Below, one piece after another: positions 53,936-64,000 of a DNA stretch of 64,000 nt. How positions within the stretch are numbered: the stretch's first letter is position 1; each line of letters begins with the position of its first letter. A program made the translations under genes and the position numbers. Below the pieces are notes generated by a model, which did not search any database, had not been told where the DNA came from, and saw nothing but the letters and a program-made list of their open reading frames with translations. The DNA comes from Alphaproteobacteria bacterium SO-S41 (GTDB taxonomy: Bacteria; Pseudomonadota; Alphaproteobacteria; Micropepsales; Micropepsaceae): positions 4,278,001-4,342,000 of the forward strand of contig AP024629.1 of assembly GCA_019670725.1 (NCBI GenBank). The letters are read 5' to 3'.

Positions 53936-55008
53936 CCACGCGCGACGCCGAGATCGATGCCTTTCTCGCGGCCGCCGGCTGGGACGGTGCGGTGCGCACC
54001 CGTCTGCCGGGCGATGCGTCGACGCGCACCTACGAACGGGTGTCACATAACGGCCGTATCGCGATGGTGATGAACCAGCCGCTGAACGCCGAAACCGCAC
54101 CCTGCCCGCCGGGCGCCACGCCCGACGAACGCCTCGCGCTCGGCTACAACGCCGCCGCGCGGCTGGCCGCGGGCCGGGTCGATGCCTTCACGGCGTGCGC
54201 CCGCTACCTCACCGGACTCGGCCTGTCCGCCCCCGCCATCTACGCCGCCGATGCGCCGAACGGGCTCGCGCTGATCGAGGATCTCGGCGATGGGCTCTAT
54301 GCCCGGCTGATCGAGGACGGCGCCGACGAGGGCCAGCTCTACGACGCCGCGATCGACGCGCTGGTCGCGCTGCAGGCCGCAACGCCGCCCGAGACGCTGC
54401 CCGGCGGCTGGCCGCTGCTCACCTATGACGACCTCGCCTACAAGGTCGCGCACGAGATCATCATCGAATGGCTGCCGCAGTACCGGCCGGGCCTCGCCTT
54501 CGACGAGGCGGCGGTCGCGGACTGGGAGACCATCTGGGCGCCGATCCGGGCGCGCGGCGTCGCGGGGGCCAGCGTTTTCTGCCATCGCGACTATCACGCC
54601 GAGAACCTGATCTGGCTGCCCGACCGCCAGGGCGCGGCGCGGGTGGGGATGCTGGATTTCCAGGACGCTCTCCGCGCGCATCCCGCCTGGGATCTCTCGA
54701 TGCTGCTACACGACGCCCGCCGCGACATCGCACCGGCGCTGGAAACCGCGAGCCTCAAGCGCTACCTCGCGCTGACCAAGCCCGCCGATGCGACGGCGTT
54801 CCTGCCCGACTATCACGCGCTGGGCGCGCTCAACATCGTGCGCATTCTCGGCATCTTCGCGCGGCTGGTGACGCGCGACGGCAAGCCGCGCTATGCCGGC
54901 TTCATGCCGCGCATGTGGGCCTATCTGGACAGCTGCCTCGCCGATCCCGCTCTGGCTGATCTGAAGACCTGGTTCGATGCCCACGTCCCCGCGGAGGCGC
55001 GCCGATGA
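53932..55008 (+). CDS. amgK: N-acetylmuramate/N-acetylglucosamine kinase, AmgK-like
   Basis: 358 aa. Aminoglycoside-phosphotransferase fold: FCHRDYHAENLIWLP (catalytic HRDxxxxN) and GMLDFQDAL (metal-binding D). In Pseudomonas putida AmgK phosphorylates MurNAc at the anomeric carbon for peptidoglycan recycling; the tsaE-amgK-murU order supports this here. Overlaps tsaE and murU by 4 bases. Confidence 0.88.
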   Translation: MTTRDAEIDAFLAAAGWDGAVRTRLPGDASTRTYERVSHNGRIAMVMNQPLNAETAPCPPGATPDERLALGYNAAARLAAGRVDAFTACARYLTGLGLSAPAIYAADAPNGLALIEDLGDGLYARLIEDGADEGQLYDAAIDALVALQAATPPETLPGGWPLLTYDDLAYKVAHEIIIEWLPQYRPGLAFDEAAVADWETIWAPIRARGVAGASVFCHRDYHAENLIWLPDRQGAARVGMLDFQDALRAHPAWDLSMLLHDARRDIAPALETASLKRYLALTKPADATAFLPDYHALGALNIVRILGIFARLVTRDGKPRYAGFMPRMWAYLDSCLADPALADLKTWFDAHVPAEARR

Positions 55009-55748
55009 CCATGCCGACCAAGGCGATGGTGCTGGCCGCAGGGCTCGGCACGCGGATGCGGCCGCTGAGCCTCAAGACGCCGAAGCCGATGATCCCGGTC
55101 GCGGGCAAGCCGCTGATCGACCACATGCTCGACCGCCTCGCGGCGGCGGGCGTCACCTTCGCCGTCGTCAATGTCCATCACCTGGGACAGCAGGTGATCG
55201 ACCACGTCATGAAGCGCAAAGACATGGAGATCGTGATCTCCGATGAAAGCGCGCGCCTGCTCGACACCGGCGGCGGCACGGTCACGGCGCTGCATCACTT
55301 CGGCGACGAGCCTTTCTTCTCCGTCAACACCGATGCGCTGTATGTCGATGCGCGCGGCGATGCGCTGCAGCGTCTGGCGCGCTCGTGGGACCCGGCGCGC
55401 ATGGACGCGCTGATGCTGCTCGCCCTCACCGTGCGTTCGGTCGGCTATCACGGCCGCGGCGATTTCACGATGGACGCGGGCGGCCGGCTGAAGCGCCGCG
55501 CGCCGGCCACGGTCTCGCCCTTCGTGTGGACGACGATCCAGATCGTGCATCCCCGTCTCTTCGCCGATCCACCGCCGCCGCCGTTCTCGACCAATGTCGT
55601 GTGGGATCGCGCCATTGCGAAAGGGCGGCTCTTCGGCCAGCGGCTCGACGGCGACTGGCTGGAGATCAACACGCCCGAGGCGATCGAAGAGGCCGAAGAC
55701 TGGCTGCGCGAGCAGGACCTGCTCCAGCCCAAGAGCGCCGCCGCGTGA
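55005..55748 (+). CDS. murU: N-acetylmuramate-1-phosphate uridylyltransferase, MurU-like
   Basis: 247 aa. Nucleotidyltransferase: MVLAAGLGTRMRPLSLKTPKPMIPVAGKPLI (signature G-x-G-T-R-M-R-P), NTDALYVD and DGDWLEINTPEAIEEAE. It would make UDP-MurNAc from MurNAc-1-phosphate, completing the AmgK-MurU salvage route. An in-frame ATG at 55011 is an alternative start. Overlaps addB by 4 bases. Confidence 0.88.
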   Translation: MTMPTKAMVLAAGLGTRMRPLSLKTPKPMIPVAGKPLIDHMLDRLAAAGVTFAVVNVHHLGQQVIDHVMKRKDMEIVISDESARLLDTGGGTVTALHHFGDEPFFSVNTDALYVDARGDALQRLARSWDPARMDALMLLALTVRSVGYHGRGDFTMDAGGRLKRRAPATVSPFVWTTIQIVHPRLFADPPPPPFSTNVVWDRAIAKGRLFGQRLDGDWLEINTPEAIEEAEDWLREQDLLQPKSAAA

Positions 55749-58690
55749 GCGCCGGCCCGTCAGGGCTCTACACGATCGCGCCCGGCCGGGCGTTCCTCAC
55801 CGATCTCGCGCGCGGCATCGTCGATCGCTTCGACGCCAAGGCCAATCCGCTGAGCCTTGCCGGGGTCACCGTCTTCCTGCCGACGCGCCGCGCGGCGCGC
55901 ACGCTGGCGGAAGAACTGACCAAGGCGTCCGGCCGCGCCGCGCTGGTCCTGCCGCGCATCGTGACGCTGGGCGAGGTCGACGAGGACGAGGAGATCATCG
56001 TCCGCGAGGGCGATCTCGACGACGTGCCGGCAGAGATCCCGCGGCTGGAGCGCGATCTGCTGCTTGCGCGTCTCGTTGATCACCTCAGGCAGACCGACGA
56101 GTCCGCCGGCGGTTTCGCGGTGTCGCTGGCGCTCGCCCGCGCGCTCGCCCGGCTGATCGACGACGCCGCGAACGAGGACGTGATGCTGGAGGGCCTCGCG
56201 GCCCTCGCGCCCCCCGATCTCGCGTCGCATTGGCAAAGGACCGTCGCGTTTCTTGAGATCGCCACGGCGGCGTGGCCCGACATCCTCGCTGCGCGCGGCC
56301 GTATGGACCCCGCCGCGCGGCGCAACACGCTGCTGCGCAGTTATGCCCTGCGTCTGGAACGCGAGCGCCCCACCGCGCCGTTCATCGCGGCGGGTTCGTC
56401 GGGCAGCGTCAAGGCGACCGCCGCGCTGCTGAAGGTGATCGCGGGCCTCCCCAACGGCGCGGTCGTGCTGAACGGGCTCGACACCCATCTCGACCAGGCG
56501 AGCTGGGATGTCCTGCCGCCCAGCCATCCGCAATTCGCGCTGAAGGAATTGCTCGACCATCTCGGCGTCACGCGCAGCGCCGCGGGCGGCTGGATCGCCG
56601 GCGCAGAAGCCACCGCATTCTCGCCGCGCGCGGTGTTCCTCTCCGAAGCCATGCGCCCGCCGGAAACCGCCGATGCCTGGGCCGATCCTGCACGGCCCGG
56701 CGCGGCACTGCTGAGCGGCGGCGTCGAGGGCCTCACTTTGCTCGAAGCCGCCAATGAACGCGAGGAAGCGCTCGCCATCGCGCTCGCCATTCGCGAGACG
56801 CTGGAACAACCCGAAGCAAGCGTCGCGCTCGTCACCCATGACCGGATGCTGGCGCGCCGCGTCGCTGCCGATCTGCGCCGCTGGGAGATCGAGGCCGACG
56901 ATTCCGCCGGCCTGCCGCTCGCCAAGACCGAAGCCGGCAGCCTCCTCACCCTCGCGCTGGAGGCCGCCATCGCCGGCGGCACGCCGGTCGCGCTGCTCAG
57001 CCTGTTGAAGCATCCGCGCGTCACGCTAGGCTGGGACCGTGCGCGCGTGCTGCGTACCGCGCGGCGGCTGGAAGAACGCGTGCTGCGGCGTGAGCGCGTC
57101 ACCGGCGGTTTCGATGCGGCGCGCACGGCGCTCGGCGACCGCACGGTCGAGCCGGAGCGCTGGGACCTGCTCGACGCCGTCGAGACTGCACTCGCGCCGC
57201 TTACCGCCCTCGCCCGCACGACACCCAATCTCTCGCGCCTCGTCGCCGCCCACGCCGCGGTTGCGGAAGCGCTGACCCGCGACGCCCAAGGCAAGGCCGG
57301 CGCCTGGAGCGGCGGCGACGGCGAGGCGGCCTTTGCGCTGACACAGGATCTGCTCGACGCCGCGCGGCACGAGGACCAGACGTTGCCGCTGGCCGACTAC
57401 GCCATCGTCTTCGACGGCGCGGCGCGCGGCGCGCCGGTGCGGCCGCAGGGGCCGCGCCATCCCCGCGTCGCGATCTGGGGACCGCTGGAGGCGCGCCTCC
57501 ACAGCGCGGATCTGATGATCCTCGGTGGTCTCAACGAGGGCGTCTGGCCCGCCAATCCCGCCGACGATCCCTGGCTGAGCCGCCCGATGCGCGCGGGGCT
57601 GGGCCTCTCCGCCCCCGAACGGCGCATCGGTCTCGCCGCGCATGACTTCGCGACGCTCGCAGCGCAGCCGAACGTGCTGCTGACCCGCGCGCGGCGGCGC
57701 GAGGGCGCACCGGCCAGTCCCTCGCGTTTCCTGCTGCGGCTCGGCGCGCTCGCCGACGGCATCAGGACGCCGCTGCCGCGCGCCGACATGGTCGATCTCG
57801 CGCGGCGGCTGGACGCGGCAGAGACGGTGATCCCGGCGACGCGTCCCGCGCCTACCCCGCCCGTCACGGCCCGTCCGCGCGAACTCAGTGTCACCCGCAT
57901 CGAGGGCCTGCTGCGCGACCCCTATGCGATCTATGCGGAGTATGTGCTGGGTCTTCGTCCGCTCGACGCGCTGGAGCGCGAGCTGGAAGCGCGCGACCGC
58001 GGCACGATCATCCACAAGGCCGCGGAAAATTTCGCGCGCCTGACGGACGACCAGCGCAGCGGCGATCCCTATGCCGATCTTCTTAGCTGCGGGCGCGCTG
58101 CTTTCGGCGATACGTTGAACGAACCCGACGTCGCCGCCTTCTGGTGGCCGCGCTTCGAACGCGCCGCGCGCTTTCTCGCCGCGCGCGAAACGGAATGGCA
58201 GGCCGATCGCGCGGACAGCGTGATGGAGGAGAAGGGCACGCTGAAGCTTCCTGGTCTCGACTTCACGCTGAAGGGCACGCCCGATCGCATCGACCGCATG
58301 CACAGCGGCGGCATCCGCGTCATCGACTACAAGACCGGCGCCGCGCCCTCGATCAAGCAGGTCGAGACCTTCCTCGCGCCGCAGCTCCCGCTGCTCGCGC
58401 TGATGGCGAAGGGCGGCGCGTTCGGGCCGGGCATGAAGGGCGACGCGGAGGCGCTGATCTACGCCCAGATCGGCGGCGGCCGCACGCCGGGCAAGGTGAC
58501 CGAGCTTGGCGATGCCGGCGCTGTTGTCGCGGAGATCGAACAGAGGCTGCTGAAGCTGATCGCCAAATACGACGACCCCGCGACACCCTATCCCTCGCGC
58601 GCCGGCATGGAATCGACGCGCTATGAGGGCGACTACGATCATCTCGCGCGGCTGGGCGAATGGGGCGAGTTGCAGGAGGGCGAGGGATGA
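55745..58690 (+). CDS. addB: AddB, double-strand-break repair nuclease subunit
   Basis: 981 aa from GTG 55745, which overlaps the murU stop. The N-terminal inactive helicase-like part is followed by GLNEGVWPANPADDPWLSRPMR. A C-terminal PD-(D/E)XK nuclease ends the protein: GTIIHKAAENF, then GTPDRIDRMHSGG and IRVIDYKTGAAP. With AddA it resects double-strand ends for RecA loading. Coupled to addA by a 4-base overlap. Confidence 0.93.
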   Translation: MSAGPSGLYTIAPGRAFLTDLARGIVDRFDAKANPLSLAGVTVFLPTRRAARTLAEELTKASGRAALVLPRIVTLGEVDEDEEIIVREGDLDDVPAEIPRLERDLLLARLVDHLRQTDESAGGFAVSLALARALARLIDDAANEDVMLEGLAALAPPDLASHWQRTVAFLEIATAAWPDILAARGRMDPAARRNTLLRSYALRLERERPTAPFIAAGSSGSVKATAALLKVIAGLPNGAVVLNGLDTHLDQASWDVLPPSHPQFALKELLDHLGVTRSAAGGWIAGAEATAFSPRAVFLSEAMRPPETADAWADPARPGAALLSGGVEGLTLLEAANEREEALAIALAIRETLEQPEASVALVTHDRMLARRVAADLRRWEIEADDSAGLPLAKTEAGSLLTLALEAAIAGGTPVALLSLLKHPRVTLGWDRARVLRTARRLEERVLRRERVTGGFDAARTALGDRTVEPERWDLLDAVETALAPLTALARTTPNLSRLVAAHAAVAEALTRDAQGKAGAWSGGDGEAAFALTQDLLDAARHEDQTLPLADYAIVFDGAARGAPVRPQGPRHPRVAIWGPLEARLHSADLMILGGLNEGVWPANPADDPWLSRPMRAGLGLSAPERRIGLAAHDFATLAAQPNVLLTRARRREGAPASPSRFLLRLGALADGIRTPLPRADMVDLARRLDAAETVIPATRPAPTPPVTARPRELSVTRIEGLLRDPYAIYAEYVLGLRPLDALERELEARDRGTIIHKAAENFARLTDDQRSGDPYADLLSCGRAAFGDTLNEPDVAAFWWPRFERAARFLAARETEWQADRADSVMEEKGTLKLPGLDFTLKGTPDRIDRMHSGGIRVIDYKTGAAPSIKQVETFLAPQLPLLALMAKGGAFGPGMKGDAEALIYAQIGGGRTPGKVTELGDAGAVVAEIEQRLLKLIAKYDDPATPYPSRAGMESTRYEGDYDHLARLGEWGELQEGEG

Positions 58691-61600
58691 GCGAACGCCC
58701 GCCCGCCATCGCCGCCTCCGACCCCGCGGTCTCCGCCTGGGTCAGCGCCAATGCCGGGTCCGGCAAGACCTATGTGCTGACCAACCGGGTGATCCGCCTG
58801 CTGCTCGACGGCGCGACGCCCGACCGCCTGCTCTGCCTCACCTATACCCGTGCCGCCGCGGCCGAAATGCGCGCGCGCGTGTTCGGCACGCTGGGGCGGT
58901 GGACAGTGTTGGACGACACCACGCTCGCCGCCGACATCGCGGAGCGCGAGGGCGAACGGCCCGACGCGGCGCGGCTCGCGCGGGCGCGGCGGCTGTTCGC
59001 GGTGGCGCTGGAAACGCCGGGCGGCCTGAAGATCCAGACCATCCACGCCTTCTGCGAACGGCTGATCGGCCGCTTCCCGGTCGAGGCTAACGTTCCCGTG
59101 CCGTTCGAGGTGCTGACCGACAGCGATGCGCGCGCGCTGAAACGCGAGGCGCGGATCGCCGCCCTTGCCGAACTCGGCGACGATGCGGCCCGCGAGGCGA
59201 TGCGGGCGCTCAGTCCCTATGTCGATGCCGACGGTTTCGCGCGGCTGTTCGACGGGCCGAATGCGAAGACCACCGCAGCGTCCGACGGCGATCCCTGGAC
59301 GGCACTCGGCCTGCCCCGCGGCCTAACGCCCGACGACGTGGTCGCCGACGGCGCTTTCCACAGCGAAGACCTCATCGCCTTCTATCGCGGCGCGGCGGCG
59401 ATCCACGCACAGGGGTCCGCGACCGACATCAAGCTCAGCGAGCGGATCGCCGGCGGCCTTGCGATCACCGACCCTGCCGAGCGCTTCGAAGCGCTGGCCG
59501 GGGCGTTCTTCACCCAGGCTGGCACGCGCACCAAAAGCATCGGCACCAAGAAACTGCGCGGCGCCCATGGCGCGTTCTATGCGGAGTTCGACGCCGAGAT
59601 CGAACGCGCCTCGTCGCTCTACGAACGCCGCCGCGCCGCCGAGTCGGCGCTGATCGTACAATCCGTCGTCACGCTCGGCGGCGCCATATCGCGCGCCTAT
59701 GACAAGGCGAAACGGCTGCACGGCGTGCTCGATTTCGACGATCTCATCGCCGCCGCGCTCTATCTGCTGCGCGACAGCGACGCGGCGCAGTGGGCGCTCT
59801 TCAAGCTCGACGGCGGGCTCGACCACATCCTGATCGACGAGGCGCAGGATACGAGCCCCGATCAGTGGAAGGTCGTCGAGCGCATCGCGGAGGAGTTTTT
59901 CTCCGGCAGCGGCGCACAGGCCGCGCGGTCGGCACGCGTGCGCACGCTGTTTGCGGTCGGTGACGAGAAGCAGTCGATCTTTTCCTTCCAGGGCGCTGAC
60001 CCCGCCGCCTTCGCTGCCTACCGCAAGGAGTTCGGCGGGAAGGTGGAGGAGGCGGGTTGGACGTTCCTCACCCCCATCCTCAACACCTCGCGCCGCTCAG
60101 CGCCCGCCGTGCTGCAGCTTGTCGATGCCGTCTTCGCCGACGAGGCGCTGCGCCGCGCCGCGTCGGAAACACCATGGGCCGGCCACATCGCGCATCGCGA
60201 GACGGCGTCGGGCAGTGTCGAGCTGTGGCCGCTGGTCGAGAAGGAAGAGGAAGAGGCAAGCGATCCCTGGCTCGCCGCGCCCGACCGCGTGAAGGAAAGC
60301 GACCCGCGCGTCATCCTTGCCGGTCATCTCGCCGGCGCCATCAAAGCCTGGGTCGGCCGCGAAAGCGTCGAGGGCGAGCACGGGGTTCGCCCGATGCGCG
60401 CCGGCGACGTGCTGATCCTCGTGCAGCGGCGCGGTGTGCTCAGCCAGGCGATCATCCGTAAGCTGAAGGGCGCCGCGGTGCCGGTCGCCGGCGCCGACCG
60501 TCTCAGCCTGCTTAGTCATATCGCGGTGAAGGACCTCATCGCCTATGGCCGCGCGGCGCTGCTGCCGCAGGACGATCTCACCCTCGCCGCGCTGCTGAAG
60601 AGCCCGTTCTTCGGGCTTGGCGAGGAGGAGCTCTTCACCCTCGCGCATGGCCGCGAGGGTTCGCTGTTCCAGGCGCTGCGCCTGTCGCCCTCGCCCGCCG
60701 CGCAGGCCGCACTCGCGACGCTCAATCTGGCGCTCAACCGGCTCGGCCGCGATGCGCCGTTCGATTTCTATGCGCGGCTGCTGGCCGGCGGCGGGCGGGC
60801 GAAGATCCTCGCGCGCCTCGGGGAGGAGGCGGAGGACGTGATCGACGAATTCCTCGCCGCTGCCGCCGAGTACGAGGAACGCCACGCGCCCTCGCTGGAG
60901 GGGTTCCTGCACTGGCTGGAAAGCGCCGGCGGCGAGGTGAAGCGCGATCCCGACGAGGCCGGCGGCGCGGTGCGCGTGCTGACCGCGCATGGCGCCAAGG
61001 GCCTGGAAGCGCCGGTCGTCATCCTGCCCGATACGACCGTCCTGCCCCGCGCGCAGAACGCGCCGAACCTGCTGGCGACGGCGGACGGGCCCGTCTGGCT
61101 GCCGTCGGGCACGCCCGAGGCCGACGCCGCGAAGGAGGCGTGGATGGCGCGGCAGGATGCCGAGCACAAACGCCTGCTCTATGTCGCGCTGACCCGCCCG
61201 CGCGACCGCCTGGTCGTCTGCGGCGTCAAGGCCGCGCGCCAGAGCAAGACCGGCCAGACCTGGTACGATGCGATCCAGGCCGGCTTCGCGCTGCTCGGCG
61301 GCGACACGATCGATACGCCCGCCGGCCCCGGCACGCGCTTCGGCGGCGCGACGGAAGCGGGCGAACCCGAACTGCCGCTCGCGCCCGTTGCCTCCCCCCG
61401 CCCCGCCTGGAGCCTGACGCCTGCCCGGCACGAGGAACCCATCGGCGTCGTCCGCCCCTCGCGGCTCGCGCCCGAGCTCAGCTTCGGCGACACCGCCGCC
61501 GCTTTCGGCCTGGCACGCGGGCGGCTGATCCATCGCCTGCTGCAAAGCCTGCCCGATCTGCCGCCCGAGCGGCGCGCCGAGGCCGCCCAGCGCTATCTCG

Positions 61601-62025
61601 CCGCGCGCGGGGCGGAGTTCGAGCCGGAGGAGCGCACCGCCATCGCCGAGCGCCTCATCGCCATCCTCGACGATCCCCGCTTCGCCGCCGCCTTCGCCCC
61701 CGGCAGCCGCGCCGAGGCCCAGATCGCCGGGCGGGTGACGGCGCTGGGCGCGACCGGCTTCATCTCCGGCCAGATCGACCGGCTCGCGGTGAACGAGGCC
61801 GGTGTCTTCATCGTCGACTACAAGACCAACCGCGTGCCGCCGTCGCAGCCGGACGAGACTCCCTCGGCCTATCTGAAACAGATGGCGCTCTACCGCGAGG
61901 CGATGCGCGCGGCCTTCCCGGGCCGGGCCGTGCGCTGCGCCCTGCTGTGGACCGAAAGGCCCGCGCTGATGGATCTGCCCGATTCGCTGCTCGACGCCGC
62001 GCTCGCGCGTCTGGTCACGACTTAA
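58687..62025 (+). CDS. addA: AddA, helicase-nuclease subunit
   Basis: 1112 aa. Walker [12 protein letters not shown] (21-31), UvrD-type motif [16 protein letters not shown], helicase motifs [15 protein letters not shown] and [11 protein letters not shown], and a C-terminal PD-(D/E)XK nuclease ([21 protein letters not shown]). ATG 58687 overlaps the addB stop. Final gene of the tsaE-addA operon; trxA follows with its own promoter. Confidence 0.95.
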   Translation: MSERPPAIAASDPAVSAWVSANAGSGKTYVLTNRVIRLLLDGATPDRLLCLTYTRAAAAEMRARVFGTLGRWTVLDDTTLAADIAEREGERPDAARLARARRLFAVALETPGGLKIQTIHAFCERLIGRFPVEANVPVPFEVLTDSDARALKREARIAALAELGDDAAREAMRALSPYVDADGFARLFDGPNAKTTAASDGDPWTALGLPRGLTPDDVVADGAFHSEDLIAFYRGAAAIHAQGSATDIKLSERIAGGLAITDPAERFEALAGAFFTQAGTRTKSIGTKKLRGAHGAFYAEFDAEIERASSLYERRRAAESALIVQSVVTLGGAISRAYDKAKRLHGVLDFDDLIAAALYLLRDSDAAQWALFKLDGGLDHILIDEAQDTSPDQWKVVERIAEEFFSGSGAQAARSARVRTLFAVGDEKQSIFSFQGADPAAFAAYRKEFGGKVEEAGWTFLTPILNTSRRSAPAVLQLVDAVFADEALRRAASETPWAGHIAHRETASGSVELWPLVEKEEEEASDPWLAAPDRVKESDPRVILAGHLAGAIKAWVGRESVEGEHGVRPMRAGDVLILVQRRGVLSQAIIRKLKGAAVPVAGADRLSLLSHIAVKDLIAYGRAALLPQDDLTLAALLKSPFFGLGEEELFTLAHGREGSLFQALRLSPSPAAQAALATLNLALNRLGRDAPFDFYARLLAGGGRAKILARLGEEAEDVIDEFLAAAAEYEERHAPSLEGFLHWLESAGGEVKRDPDEAGGAVRVLTAHGAKGLEAPVVILPDTTVLPRAQNAPNLLATADGPVWLPSGTPEADAAKEAWMARQDAEHKRLLYVALTRPRDRLVVCGVKAARQSKTGQTWYDAIQAGFALLGGDTIDTPAGPGTRFGGATEAGEPELPLAPVASPRPAWSLTPARHEEPIGVVRPSRLAPELSFGDTAAAFGLARGRLIHRLLQSLPDLPPERRAEAAQRYLAARGAEFEPEERTAIAERLIAILDDPRFAAAFAPGSRAEAQIAGRVTALGATGFISGQIDRLAVNEAGVFIVDYKTNRVPPSQPDETPSAYLKQMALYREAMRAAFPGRAVRCALLWTERPALMDLPDSLLDAALARLVTT

Positions 62026-62057
62026 CGGAGCCTGAAGCGGCGGCGAAATTGCTTGCC

Positions 62058-62086
62058 TTGACGCTGGATAGGGCGGTTCCTACCTT
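62058..62086 (+). promoter_or_regulatory. Sigma-70 promoter of trxA
   Basis: TTGACG (62058-62063), 17 bases, TACCTT (62081-62086); the start codon follows 52 bases later, with GGAGG at 62126-62130. Confidence 0.65.
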
Positions 62087-62138
62087 TACGCAGTCAACGT
62101 TTTATCCGGGCGTTCGCGCCCCAACGGAGGACCCTCAA

Positions 62139-62468
62139 ATGGGCCTTAGCAAGATCACCGACCAGAGCTTTTCGGCCGACGTCCTGAAGTCGGACGAGCC
62201 CGTTCTCGTGGATTTCTGGGCGGAATGGTGCGGCCCCTGCCGCCAGATCGCGCCGGCGCTTGAGGAAATCGCCGCGGAAATGGGCGGCAAGGTGAAGATC
62301 GCCAAGCTGAACATCGACGAGAACCCCTCGATCCCCGTCCAGTACGGCGTGAAGGGCATCCCGACCCTGATGATCTTCCACAAGGGCCAGGTCGCGGCGA
62401 CCCGCGTCGGCGCGCTGCCCAAGAGCAAGATCAAGGAATGGATCGAATCGACCGTCGCGTCGGCCTGA
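62139..62468 (+). CDS. trxA: Thioredoxin
   Basis: 109 aa. Active site [10 protein letters not shown] and cis-Pro GIPTLMIF. General disulfide reductase in the cytoplasm. The frame upstream of 62139 overlaps addA out of context and is not coding. Followed by a terminator and repeat copy 2. Confidence 0.96.
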   Translation: MGLSKITDQSFSADVLKSDEPVLVDFWAEWCGPCRQIAPALEEIAAEMGGKVKIAKLNIDENPSIPVQYGVKGIPTLMIFHKGQVAATRVGALPKSKIKEWIESTVASA

Positions 62469-62490
62469 TCGCCGCATCAGCGTGATCGAC

Positions 62491-62518
62491 AAAGGCTCCG
62501 GGCAACCGGAGCCTTTTT
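62491..62518 (+). terminator. trxA terminator
   Basis: AAAGGCTCCGG / CCGGAGCCTTT stem with a GCAA loop, then a run of T. Confidence 0.88.
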
Positions 62519-62538
62519 GTTTGCTCTATGCCTTCACC

Positions 62539-62619
62539 CGTCATGGCCGCCCTTGAGGCGGCCATCCAGCAGGGCCGTGCGCGGAGCTGTGGATGGCCGG
62601 GTCAAGCCCGGCCATGACG
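62539..62619. repeat. Palindromic intergenic repeat, copy 2
   Basis: 81 bases. Starts CGTCATGGCCGCCCTTGAGG, ends GTCAAGCCCGGCCATGACG. The first 30 bases are identical to copy 1. The centre (GCAGGGCCGTGCGCGGAGC...) matches the reverse complement of copy 1's centre better than its forward sequence. Sits between convergent trxA and folC. Confidence 0.85.
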
Positions 62620-62647
62620 AAGAGGGGTAGTGGGCAAAGAGAGCGCG

Positions 62648-63964
62648 CTACCCGTTCTGCGCGAGGATGCGTCCCGCGAGATAGAGCGAGCCGCAGATGA
62701 GGATGCGCGGCGGGGCCTCGCCCTCATCCAGCATGGCGCGGGCGGTGATCTGGTCCATGGCATCGCCGAGATCCTCGGCCGGATCGGCCTTGAGGCCCGC
62801 GGCGCGGGCGGCATCGTAAAGCGCGCCGGCCTTCAGCGCGTTCGGTTCGTTCGGGATGTCGATGGTCGAGACATGTCGTGCGAGGCCGCGGAAATGGGCG
62901 AAGAACCCTTCGGGGTCCTTGGTGTTCAGCATGCCCGTTACGAGATAGAGCGGCCGGGGCCGCTTCTCTTCCAGATCCGCCAGTGCGCCCGCAATCGCCG
63001 CCGCGGCGTGCGGGTTGTGCCCGCCATCCAGCCAGATCTCCGCGCCCTCCGGCACATCCTCCAGCAACGGGCCATAGGTCAGGCGCTGCATCCGCGCCGG
63101 CCATGAGACGCTGGCGAGGCCCTTCTCGATCGCGGCATCGTCGATCTCGAACAGGTCCTGCGCGCGCAGGGCCGCGATGGCGGTTGCGGCGTTGGCGATC
63201 TGGTGCGCGCCGATCAGCTTGGGCGGCGTCAGGTCGATCACCCCGCCGGCGTCCTGGAACACCATGCGGCCATGTTCCTCATGCGCCGAGTAATCCTGGC
63301 CCCAGACGATCATGGGCGCGCCCGCGCGCTGGGCGGCCGCCTCGATCACGGCGAACGCCCCATCCTCTTGCGGTCCCACCACGACGGGCCGGCCACGCTT
63401 GATGATGCCCGCCTTCTCGGCCGCGATCAGTTCGATCGTGTCGCCGAGGAAATGCTGGTGATCGAGCCCGATGGGCGTCACGACCGACACCAGCGGCGCC
63501 TCGATCACATTGGTCGCATCGAGAATGCCGCCGAGCCCGACCTCGAGCACCAGCGCATCGGCCGGCACGCGCGCGAAGGCGAGGAAGGCCGCGGCTGTCG
63601 TGATCTCGAAGAAGGTGATCGCCATCCCGTCGGCGGCGCGCTCGCATTCGTCGAGCAAGATCTGCAGCGCATCCTCGCTGATCAGCGCGCCGGCGAGGCG
63701 GATACGTTCGTGAAAGCGGACGAGATGCGGCGAGGTGTAGACATGGACGCGCTTGCCCGCGGCTTCCAAAATCGCGCGCAGCGTCGCGCAGGTCGAGCCT
63801 TTGCCGTTGGTGCCCGCGACATGGAAGACGGGCGGCACGCGCTTTTCGGGGTTGCCGAGCCGCGCGAGCAGCGTGCGCATCCGGTCGAGCGAGAGGTCGA
63901 TCGCCTTCGGATGAAGGCGCATCAGCCGGCTGAGAATGGCGTCGCTGGGCGCCGCGTCGCTCAT
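62648..63964 (-). CDS. folC: Bifunctional folylpolyglutamate/dihydrofolate synthase
   Basis: 438 aa. Mur-ligase fold: HVAGTNGKGSTCATLRAILEA P-loop, YTSPHLVRFHERI, LEVGLGGILDATNV, and C-terminal WLDGGHNPHAAAAIA. It adds glutamate to dihydropteroate and to folates. ATG 63964 overlaps the stop of an upstream gene (ATGA). Confidence 0.95.
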   Translation of the reverse strand: MSDAAPSDAILSRLMRLHPKAIDLSLDRMRTLLARLGNPEKRVPPVFHVAGTNGKGSTCATLRAILEAAGKRVHVYTSPHLVRFHERIRLAGALISEDALQILLDECERAADGMAITFFEITTAAAFLAFARVPADALVLEVGLGGILDATNVIEAPLVSVVTPIGLDHQHFLGDTIELIAAEKAGIIKRGRPVVVGPQEDGAFAVIEAAAQRAGAPMIVWGQDYSAHEEHGRMVFQDAGGVIDLTPPKLIGAHQIANAATAIAALRAQDLFEIDDAAIEKGLASVSWPARMQRLTYGPLLEDVPEGAEIWLDGGHNPHAAAAIAGALADLEEKRPRPLYLVTGMLNTKDPEGFFAHFRGLARHVSTIDIPNEPNALKAGALYDAARAAGLKADPAEDLGDAMDQITARAMLDEGEAPPRILICGSLYLAGRILAQNG

Positions 63965-64000
63965 TGCGCCGCTTGCGGTTCGCTCTCGGGCGGCGGGGGC
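63961..64000 (-). CDS. 3' end of a gene upstream of folC (possibly accD)
   Basis: Only the final residues are seen, ending PPESEPQAAQ-stop, overlapping the folC ATG by 4 bases. In many alphaproteobacteria accD precedes folC, so accD is a guess from synteny, not from sequence. Confidence 0.5.
   Translation of the reverse strand, partial: PPPPESEPQAAQ

Overview
This window looks like chromosomal DNA from a GC-rich alphaproteobacterium. Evidence: the order chvI-chvG-hprK-EIIA(Man)-HPr followed by ahcY and a DivL-type gene; AddA/AddB rather than RecBCD; tsaE-amgK-murU; and weak CtrA-like boxes. The exact order is not one I can assign. A deep-branching, non-rhizobial lineage is possible, but that is inference. 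No rRNA, CRISPR array, prophage or insertion sequence was found. One tRNA (Arg, anticodon CCG) is present.

Layout. 0-4.5 kb: Tad/Flp pilus accessory genes (two small pilus/secretin N-domain proteins, a TadG-like von Willebrand protein with inserted repeats, two TadE-like pseudopilins). 4.6-8.7 kb: envelope genes (secreted protein, OmpA porin, META lipoprotein, drug exporter). 8.8-16 kb: CocE-type hydrolase with aldehyde dehydrogenase, a membrane FHA-protease fusion beside an acyltransferase, a VOC protein, a lipoprotein and the tRNA. 16-24.7 kb: zinc-finger protein, MFS transporter, DNA polymerase I, an uncharacterised 525-aa protein, a D-2-hydroxyacid dehydrogenase and two single-domain response regulators. 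24.9-34.7 kb: pckA, then accessory enzymes (D-aminoacylase, MerR plus Lnt-like protein, hydrolase, VOC protein, MATE exporter).

34.8-39.2 kb: the ChvI/ChvG two-component system, interrupted by an antisense cytidine deaminase, then an incomplete regulatory PTS (HPr kinase, EIIA, HPr). 39.2-44.4 kb: a DUF433/DUF5615 toxin-antitoxin-like pair, a GAF histidine kinase, and an AMP nucleosidase/TraB-like/amidoligase operon. 44.5-48.8 kb: ahcY and a DivL-like sensor whose phospho-acceptor histidine is tyrosine. 48.8-53.4 kb: an inserted module (2Fe-2S ferredoxin, FixJ regulator with a convergent overlapping kinase, atypical receiver, ferredoxin reductase). 53.4-62.0 kb: a tightly coupled tsaE-amgK-murU-addB-addA operon with 4-base overlaps. 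The window ends with trxA and convergent folC, preceded by the last codons of a gene that may be accD.

How the genes connect. Cell-cycle/envelope control (DivL, ChvGI, HPrK-PTS), peptidoglycan recycling (AmgK-MurU), central carbon flow (PckA under a possible LacI-type palindrome) and double-strand-break repair sit in one conserved neighbourhood split by accessory insertions. Two copies of an 81-82-base palindromic intergenic repeat flank the ahcY-to-trxA block. The central segment runs in opposite orientation in the two copies.
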